NCBI GenBank assembly: GCA_027924645.1
Contig: BSBN01000040.1
Coordinates: 2,790,001-2,854,000, forward strand
Direction: 5' to 3'
From: Cunninghamia lanceolata
Taxonomy: Eukaryota; Streptophyta; Pinopsida; Cupressales; Cupressaceae
DNA: 64,000 nt
This document shows positions 21,081 to 30,877 of the stretch, in pieces. A model generated the notes under the pieces. That model had not been told where the DNA came from and ran no database searches. It was given only the letters and a program-made list of their open reading frames with translations. Both the position numbers and the translations under genes were made by a program. Positions within the stretch are counted from its first letter, which is position 1; every line of letters begins with the position of its first letter.

Positions 21081-22901
21081 ATGGTTAGAGCTAGAGATCT
21101 AAAAGGAAGATATATTAAGCAGACACCCCAACAACACACCATAGGGGAAAGCAGTGGGGTGGTACAAAATCTTGTTGAAGAAGGAAACCTAGATCTTAAT
21201 TTGGAACCTGCACTTCAAAACAGCAATCCCTTAGATCTTCCAGACATTCCACTTGCCAATTATATCCAGGAATTACAACAAAAAGTTGAGACAGATCCTT
21301 TGGTAGAACCTAATTTCCTAGAACCTCAGGAAGAACCAGTACTAAACATGGAAAATGATAATCATGGAGAAGGGGAAAATCAGGCTCCAAGAACCTTCTC
21401 TTATCCTATTGTTTTGGCTGTTGGAGACAATGCTCCTATGAAGAATATCTCACTAGCACATCTGCCAAATTTTAGAGGACTTTCTTATGAGGATCCAGAT
21501 CAGTTCTTGTTTGAATTCAAAGTAGTTTGCCAAACTTATGATTATGGATCAGATAACCAGAAACTCAAACTGTTCCCTTCAACCCTGAAAGATTCTGCGA
21601 TGAGATGGTTTATGGGTTTACCCCAGGATTCTATCCATTCTTGGGATCAAATGGAAACAGAGTTTTTGGAAAAATACCAAGATTATTGCAGATCCAGTAA
21701 TAAAAATGAAGAATTGTTTAAAATTAAGCAGGGAGAGGAAGAATCCTTAGAAAACTATGTGGATAGGTTTAATTTTGCCTTGAGAAGGTATGGCAATCCA
21801 GTGGATCACTCCTTGGCCAAAATCCTGTTTATAAAAGGATTGGATAAAGAATCAAAACAGGGACTGGACCTAATGGGAAAAGGGAACATTAACAAAATGG
21901 AAATACCTGATATAGAGGAACTCTGTAGGAACTATTCCAGAACCCAAGATGGAGTAAGGTCATCCAAAACTTTTAAAGGGAAAAATGAAATAGGACAGTT
22001 GATGGAGGAAATTGCAAATCTAAAAATAGACATTCTGGTCCAACTAAATACCACATTGGATGGGATTCAAGCAAAAACCAGAACAACTGATCAAAACAGA
22101 GCAACTGAACCACTCTCCATCTATTGTCCTAGGTGTAGAAACAAACACTTGTTGAGAGAATGCCCCTTGGACAAATCAGAGATTTGTCAGATCTGTGATA
22201 GGGAACATCCTACCAGTCAGTTTAGTCAACTTCCAGCCTTGAAAAGATTGAGTAAAAAGAATGCTATGATAGAAGCGGAGTTGAACTATGTGGGACAAAA
22301 ACAAACCAAAAATTTTCCTTATAATCAGTATCCAAACCAGTCTTCTTACAGAGGTCCTTTTAATCGGGGAAATAATCAATGGAATCCAACTTGGCATGGC
22401 CCTCAAAATAATCTTCCTTGGGGACAGCAGGATTGGCCAAGTCAACATTGGCAAAACCAAAACTGGCAAAATCAGTCTTGGGGAAATCAACAATGGCCAC
22501 CACAGTTTGGATCACAGAACATGCAACCTCAATGGGGTCCTCAACAGGGATATCATCAACAATACCAAGGACAACCTAGACGTTTCCAACCTCAACAGCA
22601 GGCTTTACTAACTGGATCCTCCAACACACAGGGTCAAACACAAAATGAACCAGTTAGTCAACCACCTTTACCAGCTCAGCCTATACCAAACCCACAGAAT
22701 AAACAGGGAGCAGCTGTCTACATGATAGAGCAAGAAAATCTGGTTGGAATTAATGCTATATATTCAAATAATCTCCAGTTGCATTCTAGGAAAACATTTC
22801 CAAGACCTTCTCCTCCAACTATAGTTGAAATAACCAATGATGAGGAACCTAAAAATCCATCCAATCAACCCCAGAGGAGATTACTAACGAAAAAGTGCTA
22901 G
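21081..22901 (+). CDS. Athila-like gag polyprotein (606 aa, open frame)
   Basis: Structural protein forming the virus-like particle. It begins MVRARDLKGRY shortly after the PBS. An acidic N-terminal region is followed by the capsid (about residues 130-260): LPNFRGLSYEDPDQFLFEF, AMRWFMGLPQDSI and ENYVDRFNFALRRYG, the Retrotrans_gag pattern. Residues about 355-385 carry cysteine knuckles (CPRCRNKHLLREC, then CQICDREHP). The C-terminal part (about residues 410-510) is strongly enriched in Gln, Asn and Trp, with repeated WQNQ and WGNQ units. It ends at a TAG codon, and the downstream pol is in the same frame, so this stop could be original or acquired. Open over 1.8 kb, but in a dead element. Confidence 0.85.
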   Translation: MVRARDLKGRYIKQTPQQHTIGESSGVVQNLVEEGNLDLNLEPALQNSNPLDLPDIPLANYIQELQQKVETDPLVEPNFLEPQEEPVLNMENDNHGEGENQAPRTFSYPIVLAVGDNAPMKNISLAHLPNFRGLSYEDPDQFLFEFKVVCQTYDYGSDNQKLKLFPSTLKDSAMRWFMGLPQDSIHSWDQMETEFLEKYQDYCRSSNKNEELFKIKQGEEESLENYVDRFNFALRRYGNPVDHSLAKILFIKGLDKESKQGLDLMGKGNINKMEIPDIEELCRNYSRTQDGVRSSKTFKGKNEIGQLMEEIANLKIDILVQLNTTLDGIQAKTRTTDQNRATEPLSIYCPRCRNKHLLRECPLDKSEICQICDREHPTSQFSQLPALKRLSKKNAMIEAELNYVGQKQTKNFPYNQYPNQSSYRGPFNRGNNQWNPTWHGPQNNLPWGQQDWPSQHWQNQNWQNQSWGNQQWPPQFGSQNMQPQWGPQQGYHQQYQGQPRRFQPQQQALLTGSSNTQGQTQNEPVSQPPLPAQPIPNPQNKQGAAVYMIEQENLVGINAIYSNNLQLHSRKTFPRPSPPTIVEITNDEEPKNPSNQPQRRLLTKKC

Positions 22902-23228
22902 AAAAATCATCCATAGACAACTCCAGAGTTACTCCTAAAAGACCTGCTCCGGAGAACAGTCTTGAACACAATTCTGATAAAAGCTCCAGAGATGGAAAAG
23001 CTAGCACCATACCCAGAATGACTTAAATAGAATGCTCCCCAGAGAAAGATTCTACAAAAACAAATCCAAACCAATCAAGAATTAGAACTTTTACAAGAAA
23101 TCAAGCAGCTAAACATTGAAATTCCTCTTCTCCAGGCAATCAGAGATGTACCGGAACTAAATCAGTTCATTAAACGGTATTGTATCAAAACACAGGGCAG
23201 AAAGAAAAGCTTTCCCTCCACAATACAA
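22902..23228 (+). pseudogene. gag-pol linker with stop codons
   Basis: Stays in the gag/pol frame but has TAG 22914, TGA 23019 and TAG 23028. From about 23040 it reads a helical, Gln/Glu/Leu-rich block (ELELLQEIKQLNIEIPLLQ) followed by NQFIKRYCIKTQGRKK, which leads into protease. This is typical pre-protease sequence and has no separate function. Confidence 0.6.
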
Positions 23229-24851
23229 GTGGAAGGAAAAGTAGTGGATCTATTGATGGGAGAAATTCTCCTCCCAAAATATGGAGACCCTGGAAATCCT
23301 GTCATAACTGTTTTCATCTCGAGGGTAGAAATTTCAAATGTTCTAGTTGATTTAGGAGCAGCAATTAATGTGATGACAGTTCATACAATGGATAGGTTAG
23401 CTCTATCAGGTATCCAATCCACAACTACAATTCTTCAACTTGCTAATCAGTCAGTAGTTGTTCCAAAAGGAGTAATCACCGATGTACCTGTTGTGATAGA
23501 TTCATGGGAATTCCCAGTGGATTTCTTAATACTAGAACCTAGAAACCAGAGAAATGCTTATCCGCTGATTTTAGGAAGACCATGGCTGGCTACTGCAGCA
23601 GCATCTATTGATTGTCGAACTAGAGATATGGTCATTTCTAATGGGATAGATCTAAAGAAAATATCTCTGTATCCTTCAGCTAAACCATCGGTGCATTACA
23701 CAGGAAGAGTATGGGTAGATGGACCAGAGACCATGGACAACAGTGCCTCATTAGCTATGGTAACCATTAGGGAACATCTGGGAGAATTAGAAGAAGAAGT
23801 ATACTATGATACAATGGAAGACTTCACTCACATCCTAATCAATAAAGATGTGATGGAACTCGCCCAAGATCCTCAGAGAGAACTTCTTATTTCTTCTCAT
23901 TGTACCCTTGCCAACATTATTCCTTGTGGGGAAACCTTTTACAGGGACTTAGCTACCTTCCACATGTTACTTCCACATTCTTGTCCTCTCAATACCATGA
24001 CACCAATGTATGGACCCACCACATCTATGGATCAAATCACAAAACAGGTCATGATTCTGCCAGGGAAAACACTTAATATAAATACTCAGTTAATAGCAAG
24101 TCAAGAAGAAAAACTGATCCAGCTTTTGGTCTCCCACTCAGCATCTTTTGCCTGGGAATACCAAGACATGAAAGGCATACCTCTTGAGATCTGTACCCAT
24201 CATATCTACATTGAGGATATTAAACCTGTCAGGCAACCACAAAGAAGATTGAATCCTGCTTTAAAGGACATTGTCAAAACTGAAATAGAAAAATTACTCC
24301 AGGCAGGGTTCATATATCCAATCTCAGACAGTCAATGGGTCTCACCCCTTGTCATTGTGCCTAAAAAGAATGGGAAATGGAGGGTGTGTATTGATTATAG
24401 AGAACTCAACAAGGCCACAAAAAAGGACTACTTTCCCTTACCATTTATTGACCAAGTTTTGGACAACCTTGCTGGGAGAAAGTATTTTTCTTTTCTAGAT
24501 GGATTCAGTGGGTATAATCAAATTCAAGTAGCACCTGAAGACCAAGACAAAACCACCTTCACATGCTCTTGGGAAACCTTTGCTTACAAAATTCTTCCCT
24601 TTGGGCTATGCAATGCCCCAGCTACATTTCAGAGACTGGTTCTAGCTATTTTTGCTGAACTGGCTAATGAATGCATGGAGGTCTACATGGATGACTTTAC
24701 TATGTATGGGGATAACTTTGAGGAAGCTCTCACAAACCTTGGAAAAGTATTAAAATGCTGTGATAAAAATCGACTGTCCCTTAGCCATGAGAACTGTTTT
24801 ATGATGGTGGAGGAAGGAATTGTTTTGGGACACCATATTTCAGAAAAATAG
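23229..24851 (+). CDS. Athila-like protease and reverse transcriptase (open segment of pol)
   Basis: Retropepsin: VLVDLGAAINVMT, with the catalytic Asp at about 23349 and the LGA variant common in this lineage, then LILGRPWLATAAA. Reverse transcriptase follows from about 24200: GFIYPISDSQWVSPLVIVPKK, RVCIDYRELNKATKKDYFPL, motif A in SFLDGFSGYNQI, LPFGLCNAPATFQR, and the catalytic YMDDF at 24684-24698. All three catalytic aspartates are intact. The segment ends at TAG 24849. Pol continues in frame after it, with another TAG at 24888 and then a one-base loss near 24986 that shifts the frame. Confidence 0.88.
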   Translation: MEGKVVDLLMGEILLPKYGDPGNPVITVFISRVEISNVLVDLGAAINVMTVHTMDRLALSGIQSTTTILQLANQSVVVPKGVITDVPVVIDSWEFPVDFLILEPRNQRNAYPLILGRPWLATAAASIDCRTRDMVISNGIDLKKISLYPSAKPSVHYTGRVWVDGPETMDNSASLAMVTIREHLGELEEEVYYDTMEDFTHILINKDVMELAQDPQRELLISSHCTLANIIPCGETFYRDLATFHMLLPHSCPLNTMTPMYGPTTSMDQITKQVMILPGKTLNINTQLIASQEEKLIQLLVSHSASFAWEYQDMKGIPLEICTHHIYIEDIKPVRQPQRRLNPALKDIVKTEIEKLLQAGFIYPISDSQWVSPLVIVPKKNGKWRVCIDYRELNKATKKDYFPLPFIDQVLDNLAGRKYFSFLDGFSGYNQIQVAPEDQDKTTFTCSWETFAYKILPFGLCNAPATFQRLVLAIFAELANECMEVYMDDFTMYGDNFEEALTNLGKVLKCCDKNRLSLSHENCFMMVEEGIVLGHHISEK

Positions 24852-25450
24852 ATCAGAGTGGATCAGAACAAGATAGAAGTAATCACATAGTTGCCTTCAC
24901 CCAAAAATCAGACTAATGTCAGAAGTTTTCTGGGTCATGCAGGCTACTATAGGAGGTTCATAGAAAATTTTAGTAGAATAGCTGCCCCCTATTTACCCTG
25001 CTTAACAAGGAAATAGAATTTCTGTGGACAGAAGACTGTCAATCAGCATTTGAAACTTTGAAGGAGAAGCTTACAGTCACACCAGTTTTAAGGGGACCTA
25101 ATTGGACTTTACCATTTCACATACAAACTGATGCTTCAAATGAATCCATTGGGGCATTTTTAGGACAAAAGGAGGAAGGAGAGAGTATGCATGCCATTTA
25201 TTACATTAGCAAAAACCTTACCTCTGCAGAAAGAAATTATACAACAACTGAAAAAGAATTATTGGCAGTTAACTATGCTATAAACAAATTCAAGCATTAT
25301 ATCACTGGATATAAAATATTTGTGCATACTGATCATGCAGCCATCAAGTACCTAATGAATAAACCAGTAGTAGGTGCAAGGATCATCAGGTGGTTATTGC
25401 TATTGTAAGAATTTGATATTACCATAGTTGATAATCCAGGGAAGTTTAAT
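24852..25450 (+). pseudogene. Athila-like RNase H
   Basis: Degrades RNA in the RNA-DNA hybrid. The thumb/connection [16 protein letters not shown] comes first; a frame loss near 24986 then moves reading to the frame of 25058. RNase H residues are visible: Asp in IQTDASNESIGAF, Glu in TTEKELLAVNYAI, Asp in FVHTDHAAIKYLM, and a final Asp in NLVADFLSRL just past 25450. A TAA at 25406 interrupts it; CAA would fit the family there. Confidence 0.82.
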
Positions 25451-26871
25451 TTGGTTGCTGATTTTCTGTCAAGATTGCATACAGGAGGAGAGGACCAACC
25501 AGTGGAGGACAAATTCCCAGATGAACATCTTTTTTCCATATCCACTACTACACCTTGGTTTGTTGACATAGCTAATCTTTTAGCTACAGGCTTGTATCCA
25601 TCCCCTTTTACTTCAAAACAAAGAAAATGTTTAGTTAAAGAAAGTTTATCCTACAAATGGTTGAATGGTTTACTATTTAAATGTGGTCCTGATTTCATTC
25701 TATGCAGGTGCTTAAAAGCTAATGAGACTTTTGATGTGTTGAGAGCATGTCATGATGAACCATCTGGTGGCCACTACTCTTTCCACAGGACAGTCCACAA
25801 GATCCTGGGAGCTGGTTACTACTGGGCTTCTCTTCATAAGGACACAAAGAAGTATGTGCAGCACTGTGACTAGTGCCAAAGGATGGGGCAGCCAACCTTT
25901 ACCTAGGAAATGCTGCTACATCCTCAAGTCATGATGGAACCATTTGAGCAATGGGGTCTAGACTTTGTGGGACCAATTTCACCACCATCATCAAGCAAGG
26001 AGTATATTCTAGTGTGCACAGACTATGTTACTAAGTGGGCTGAGGTTCAAACATTACAATTTGCAAAAGAAGAAAAAGTTGTTGATTTCATCTACAATAA
26101 AATTTTCTTGAGATTTGGAGCCCCAAGATCAATAGTTTCAGACAGAGGACCTCAGTTTACTTCACAGGTAATCAAGGCATTCACAGATTTATACCAAGTC
26201 AAGCACAGAAAATCTTCACCTTACCATCCTCAAGCAAATGGGCAGGTAGAAGTAACTAATAGAGAACTTGAGAATATTCTAACAAGGACAGTGGCAATGA
26301 ACAGAAAAGATTGGGCTAGTAGATTACCTGAAGCAGTTTGGGCTTACAACACCACTTGGAAGTCCACAACGAAGTTTCACCATATGAATTGGTTTATGGG
26401 AAAAAGCCTATACTATCTATAGAATTTAAACTCCAAACACTTAAAACTGTATTGGATGTTGGTCTGTCATTGTCTATAATTCAGCAGAACAGAATTCTTC
26501 AGCTCAACGAGTTGGATGAGATTCAGACATAAGCCATTCAGCAAACAGAACTGGTTCAATACCAGAGGAAGCAATGGCATGACCAACACATTAAGAGGAC
26601 ATTTCAACAAGGAGATTGGGTTCTTCTTTATGATTCTAAATTCAAAGAATTCAAAGGGAAATTGCAGACTCATTAGCTGGGTCCTTATCAAATAAAGGAC
26701 GTGTTTGAAAATGGAACTGTATTATTGCAACCGATTAATGGGAGCACAGACACCTTTCTAGTAAATGGTCACCAAATTAGGCTCTACAGAAGACCATCTA
26801 CTAAAGAAGAGTTTTTGAATAATCTATGTTTTGATACAGGGGATACCTCCTCTGTCACAGTGTTGGGTTGA
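25451..26871 (+). pseudogene. Athila-like integrase
   Basis: The HHCC zinc domain (CHDEPSGGHYSFHRT, then YVQHCD-stop-CQRMG) is broken by TAG 25871 and TAG 25904. The catalytic core is complete from 25910: Asp in GLDFVGPI, Asp in SDRGPQFTSQ, Glu in NGQVEVTNREL. A frameshift near 26370 moves to a third frame, where SIEFKLQTLKT, a basic QRKQWHDQHIKR and an LGPYQIKDVFENG tail form the C-terminal domain. TAA 26530 and TAG 26674 interrupt this part. Pol ends at TGA 26869-26871. The core motif is intact, but the protein cannot be made as one chain. Confidence 0.85.
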
Positions 26872-27896
26872 ATTATTCTAATTTCAAAAAAAAAAAAAGA
26901 GGTTGAAAACCAGCAAATGGCTGTCTTTCTCGACCAAGGGAGTTGAAAACCAGTAAAATGGTGGTTCCCTTCTTCAGAACAATTGAAATAATTAAGCTCT
27001 GGATATGATCAGTTGCCAGAAGTTGGCCCAATGCATCTCCGGCACTTCTGAACCAGGAGCACCTCTGGCACTTTCCAATAAGGAGCATCTCAGGCGCTTC
27101 TCAACCGGGAGCACCTCTGGCGCTTTCCAATTAGGAGCACCTCCGACGCTCTGTTAATAACGCCGTCAGTCTCCATAATAAAGGGAGGTACCCACCTCTC
27201 CAGGTGGTAAAGTAGACAAATCATATGATGAGATCATCATGACTCGTCCTCTACTTCAGCACGAAGAGTAATTAAACTAGAATAATAATCATTTGCAGGA
27301 GTGTTCACAAGCCGGCGCTGACATCACCTAAGGGCGTGGATTTTTGAACCACTTAGTGCAATGATTGCAGCTCGCGTACAAGTGGGAAGTGGACCTCATC
27401 TCAAGCTGCTGTTCAATTGCCACGACGCGTGCAGTTTCCAAAAACGGCGCAGCATTTCTCCCATGTACATTGCCTCATCATTAAAACTGATCCAGGTAAA
27501 TCTATTTTTAATTAATCATTAATTAGTAACTGTCATGTCTTTCTGTTTTGAGTGCTACCAAGATGACACGTCCTTTCACCATCAATTCCTTCTTCACATC
27601 CAAGCATGCCGCCATCTGTGCCTTAATGCCACCTTACCTCCGGAGTGCCTTGTCAGTCTGCTACATTTATGGCTGCCTTGGTCCTTTAACCCATCTGCAT
27701 AAGCCCAGCCTGAAAACAATAGCATCCCTCATTCAAACCTCCGGAATAGACTGAAGCATAAGGTAAATTAAACAACTCTCCGGAGTCTACAGAGCAATTT
27801 GAACCATACTCCAGAGCCCATAGAGATAAGAGGGAAAGATAGACTGCAGCTTGGGAAGGTAAAAGAATAAACACAGAAGGTGGCATCAATTCAGCA
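26872..27896 (+). other. Spacer between pol and the 3' ORF, with a 28 bp minisatellite
   Basis: Starts with a 13-base A run near 26886. A GAGCACCTCTGGCGCTTTC-type unit repeats about four times between 27032 and 27153. CTCCGGAG or near variants recur at 27638, 27739 and 27778. This is where Athila-type elements can carry a splice acceptor for the downstream ORF; a CAG follows a pyrimidine-poor stretch only, so I do not call one. Confidence 0.5.
27032..27153 (+). repeat. ~28 bp minisatellite, about four units
   Basis: Alternating GGAGCACCTCTGGC and CTTTCCAAT/CTTCTCAAC segments, diverged by single substitutions. Confidence 0.8.
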
Positions 27897-28799
27897 ATGG
27901 GAGTCAAGAAAAAGTCTGAGCCAGAAAATACTGCGGGCCTTCTAAAGGATGCAACTGTAGCAAACATTTTAAGGGTTGCTGGATGGTTAGATTTCCTAGA
28001 CAAATTCGAAGGGTTTCAGGAGGATATTGTGGACGAATTCCTTAGGAATTTACGAAACAACCAGACAACTGTGAGAGGAAACCAAATCAGTCTCTCCTCA
28101 ACAATTATTAGCCACATTTCTGGACTTCCCAAACAAGGTGAGAGGTTCTACCACCTGAAAACCTTATATACTGATTTAATTAGAAATTTTTCTGTTCGTG
28201 GTGAACCTGATATTCAATTACATACGAATAAGAATGAGGTCAAAGGAATTTTGAGGTCCACACTCCCAAACCCTTGGGCAACTGTTGCTACCTGGTTAAT
28301 GAAGTACTTTACCTGTGATGGCCAATTCTCCATAGTTTTAGGGCCCATAATGAAAATGCTAATTTTTTTCAGACATGGAAATAGGCACCCTGAGTATAGC
28401 ATAAATATCCCCAATTTCTTGTATTCTACCATCAGGACAACTGTAGAGAAATATCAGCAGGGTAAGGGACCCATGAAACATCATAGCCTCATCTTTCTGG
28501 TGGTCAAGCACCACTTCCTATCTCAGGCTAATGGAGAAGAACTATTGCAAAACTTTCTTCAACACAACCCCCTGGTCAGAGAACCAGAAATAGCAGAACC
28601 AGAAGGGGAGAATTCTCTTTCTCACCAGGATAAGGAAACTGAGCCTTTAGCCTCCTCCACAACTGTTCACAAAGGGAAGTCACCCTCACAAGAGGCTACG
28701 TCATCTGCAGCCCCTGTTCCTGACAAAAAGAGGAAAGGCAAACAAATTGCAGAACCTGCTCCTACACGACCCCTATACATGACTCGGTCAGTCAGGTGA
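27897..28799 (+). CDS. Extra 3' ORF of the Athila-like element, N-terminal part (300 aa)
   Basis: It lies in the position of an envelope gene but does not look like one: no signal peptide and no membrane segment. The start MGVKKKSEPENTAG is the first Met of the frame. Residues 1-220 look globular: VAGWLDFLDKFEGFQEDIV, FLRNLRNNQTTVRG, then ISLSSTIISHISGLPKQGE and ATWLMKYFTCDGQ. The last 80 residues are low-complexity, rich in Ser, Pro, Glu and Lys, with a KKRKGKQ basic patch that could be nuclear-targeting. It is probably related to the ORFs of unknown function in plant Athila elements; I cannot assign a named domain. A frame change after 28799 leads into the coiled-coil part. Confidence 0.65.
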   Translation: MGVKKKSEPENTAGLLKDATVANILRVAGWLDFLDKFEGFQEDIVDEFLRNLRNNQTTVRGNQISLSSTIISHISGLPKQGERFYHLKTLYTDLIRNFSVRGEPDIQLHTNKNEVKGILRSTLPNPWATVATWLMKYFTCDGQFSIVLGPIMKMLIFFRHGNRHPEYSINIPNFLYSTIRTTVEKYQQGKGPMKHHSLIFLVVKHHFLSQANGEELLQNFLQHNPLVREPEIAEPEGENSLSHQDKETEPLASSTTVHKGKSPSQEATSSAAPVPDKKRKGKQIAEPAPTRPLYMTRSVR

Positions 28800-28873
28800 A
28801 AGATGACTCTACCTAAGGAGTCTTGGCCTAAGGAATTAACAGGGGAAAAGTCAGGACAGGGAATTGAGGAAAA

Positions 28874-30838
28874 GTGGTGGCTGAAGAACCATACCATGAT
28901 TCAGATGAGATCCCTCTGGTTAGGAAAAGGAAGCAAAGTGAAAATTCTCCAGCACAATCTGTTCATGTGGAATCAAGTCTAATTTCAATGCCACCATGTG
29001 CCCCAGAGACAGGAAACTTACAAACTTTTACTCTCTCCTCGGATTATGAGGAAGGGAGACCTGCTCCAAAGGCACCAGCCCCACCTTTGCTCTAGAGAAG
29101 CAAAAGGAAGAAGCAGCTCTCACAAGCTGAGAAGGATACTTCATTGCTCACTGAGGCACTCTTGGAATTGATAACATGTGAGGATAAAGTTGGACCCTCA
29201 TCAGTGCCAACAACAGCAGAGGATCCTTAAGACAGGAACACTGAAGGAGGAACAGGGCAAATGGATACATTGGGAGGAACAGGGCAGATGCCCATAGATA
29301 ACCTTGATGATCAGCCAACAGCCACAGAAACAGAGGCAGAAACTCTATCTCATCCCTCTGACCAAGAGGATATAGAAATTTCAACAGAACAACAATTGAT
29401 GGAAGAAATTAAAAATTTAAAAAGAATGCTCTGGGGAAAGAATTTGATTATTACTGACCTCAAGAAGGTCAGAGTAGAGGTGGAGATGGAGCTGAAACAA
29501 ACTATTGCAAATATCCAAACAGACCTCCAAAACAAGGATAAAATATCCAGGAGAAAGAGGCAGAGTTGGAAGCACAGAAATGTGAGGCAGCCAAATGGAT
29601 GGAAGAAAAAGAGAAAGAAACAACACAAAAGGTTTTTGAGCTCACCATGGCCAGAGACAACGGCCTCACAATAATGGCGGCACTGATTGAAAAAGGTACA
29701 AAGCCAGGATAAACAGCTAACTTGGGCCAATAACAGACTGGATGACCAAGAAGAATATATTCAAGAATTGTCTGGCCCAAGGGCAACCAATGAGCAGGAA
29801 ATTCAAACAGATGCCTATGTGGGTCCAATCCCCATTGACATTCCCAAAGCCCTGTTTCATTGGGAGAAAAGGTGTAGAGAATTTGAGGCCTCCAAGCCAA
29901 TGTTGCAATTACAAAGGGCAGTCACTGCCAGAGCAGAAAGAATAGCAACTTTGGAAGGCAAAATCATTCAAATGGCCTCCCTTGCCTTAGAAATTCTATC
30001 CTGCAGGCCTCCAAGTGCCAGCTATTCAATGTTCTTATAGGAAAGGGTACTGCAAAGGAAACTCTCCTTAGTCCTATCTGACATAACTGAGGATACCGAA
30101 ACAACAGAAGGATTCATGGCAGCTTACACTAGGAGCAATGATGAAGACAAAAACTTCCTATGTGAATTGTACCTGCATGGGTTCTATATTAATGATATAG
30201 CCTTCATTATTAATCACTTTGTGGGAGAATGCCAGCTTAAGGCATTCATGTCCCTAATGAGAAACCAGCAGATCTAGAACGAAAGGATGGAAGATCATCT
30301 CCAAAAGGATTTAAAAATAGATCTCTTCATCAGGAAAGAATGTCCCAATCCTTTTGCCTTTCAGACCCAATTCAGGTCCCTTATCTATCATCCTGAAAAT
30401 GCAACCAGAATGTTGCCATTATACCTGAAAAGTTTACAGGAATGCTCCATTGACTTTGGTCTTTTTATGGTTAATTCAGCAAATTCTGTACTTGCTGTAG
30501 CAAAGAGGAGATGGAATATTTTGACCCCAGAGCAGAAACTTAGAGAGGTGGTCACCCCTGCAAACTTGAGATTATTCATGAGAAAGGCAAAGTTGATATC
30601 CAAACTGATGGATACACATAAACAGGAATGGATAAGTGGACAGTTCAGGCCTCCTCTGATAATTGAACCACTCCCTGTATGGACAGAACAACTGGAAGAT
30701 GAAAAATTGCAGAATTGGTTGAAGCAAGTTGATAAGTACAGAGGAAATGGTAACACCAACAAGACCACTTGGACCACCTATCTCCAGGAGTATAGACTGA
30801 CTGACAGGCTGCTTCACCAAAATAAATCCAGATTGTGA
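28874..30838 (+). pseudogene. Extra 3' ORF, C-terminal coiled-coil part, broken
   Basis: Continues the 3' ORF through several frame changes. 28874-29550 reads acidic and Pro/Ser-rich sequence, then a heptad-like helix (QQLMEEIKNLKRML, then MELKQTIANIQTDLQNKDK). Shifts near 29550 and 29690 keep the helical character (ERIATLEGKIIQMASL). 30287-30838 is a 183-codon open stretch (CPNPFAFQTQFRSLIYHP, AVAKRRWNILTPEQKLREV, SKLMDTHKQEWISG) ending 25 bases before the PPT. TAG codons occur at about 29095 and 30038 and a TAA near 29228. The function is unknown; a structural or nucleic-acid-binding role is guesswork. Confidence 0.55.
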
Positions 30839-30863
30839 AAGGCAGGATGACCTGCCAAACCTT

Positions 30864-30876
30864 AGGTATGGGGGGG
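30864..30876 (+). other. Polypurine tract
   Basis: AGGTATGGGGGGG lies just before the 3' LTR, the expected plus-strand primer site. Confidence 0.85.
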
Positions 30877-30877
30877 A

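Noticed and set aside
27548..27754. A short open frame (MTRPFTINSFF) before the 3' ORF as a possible leader peptide or envelope signal.
   Set aside because: No hydrophobic signal segment in the right place, a stop before the 3' ORF, and no splice signals that clearly join them.
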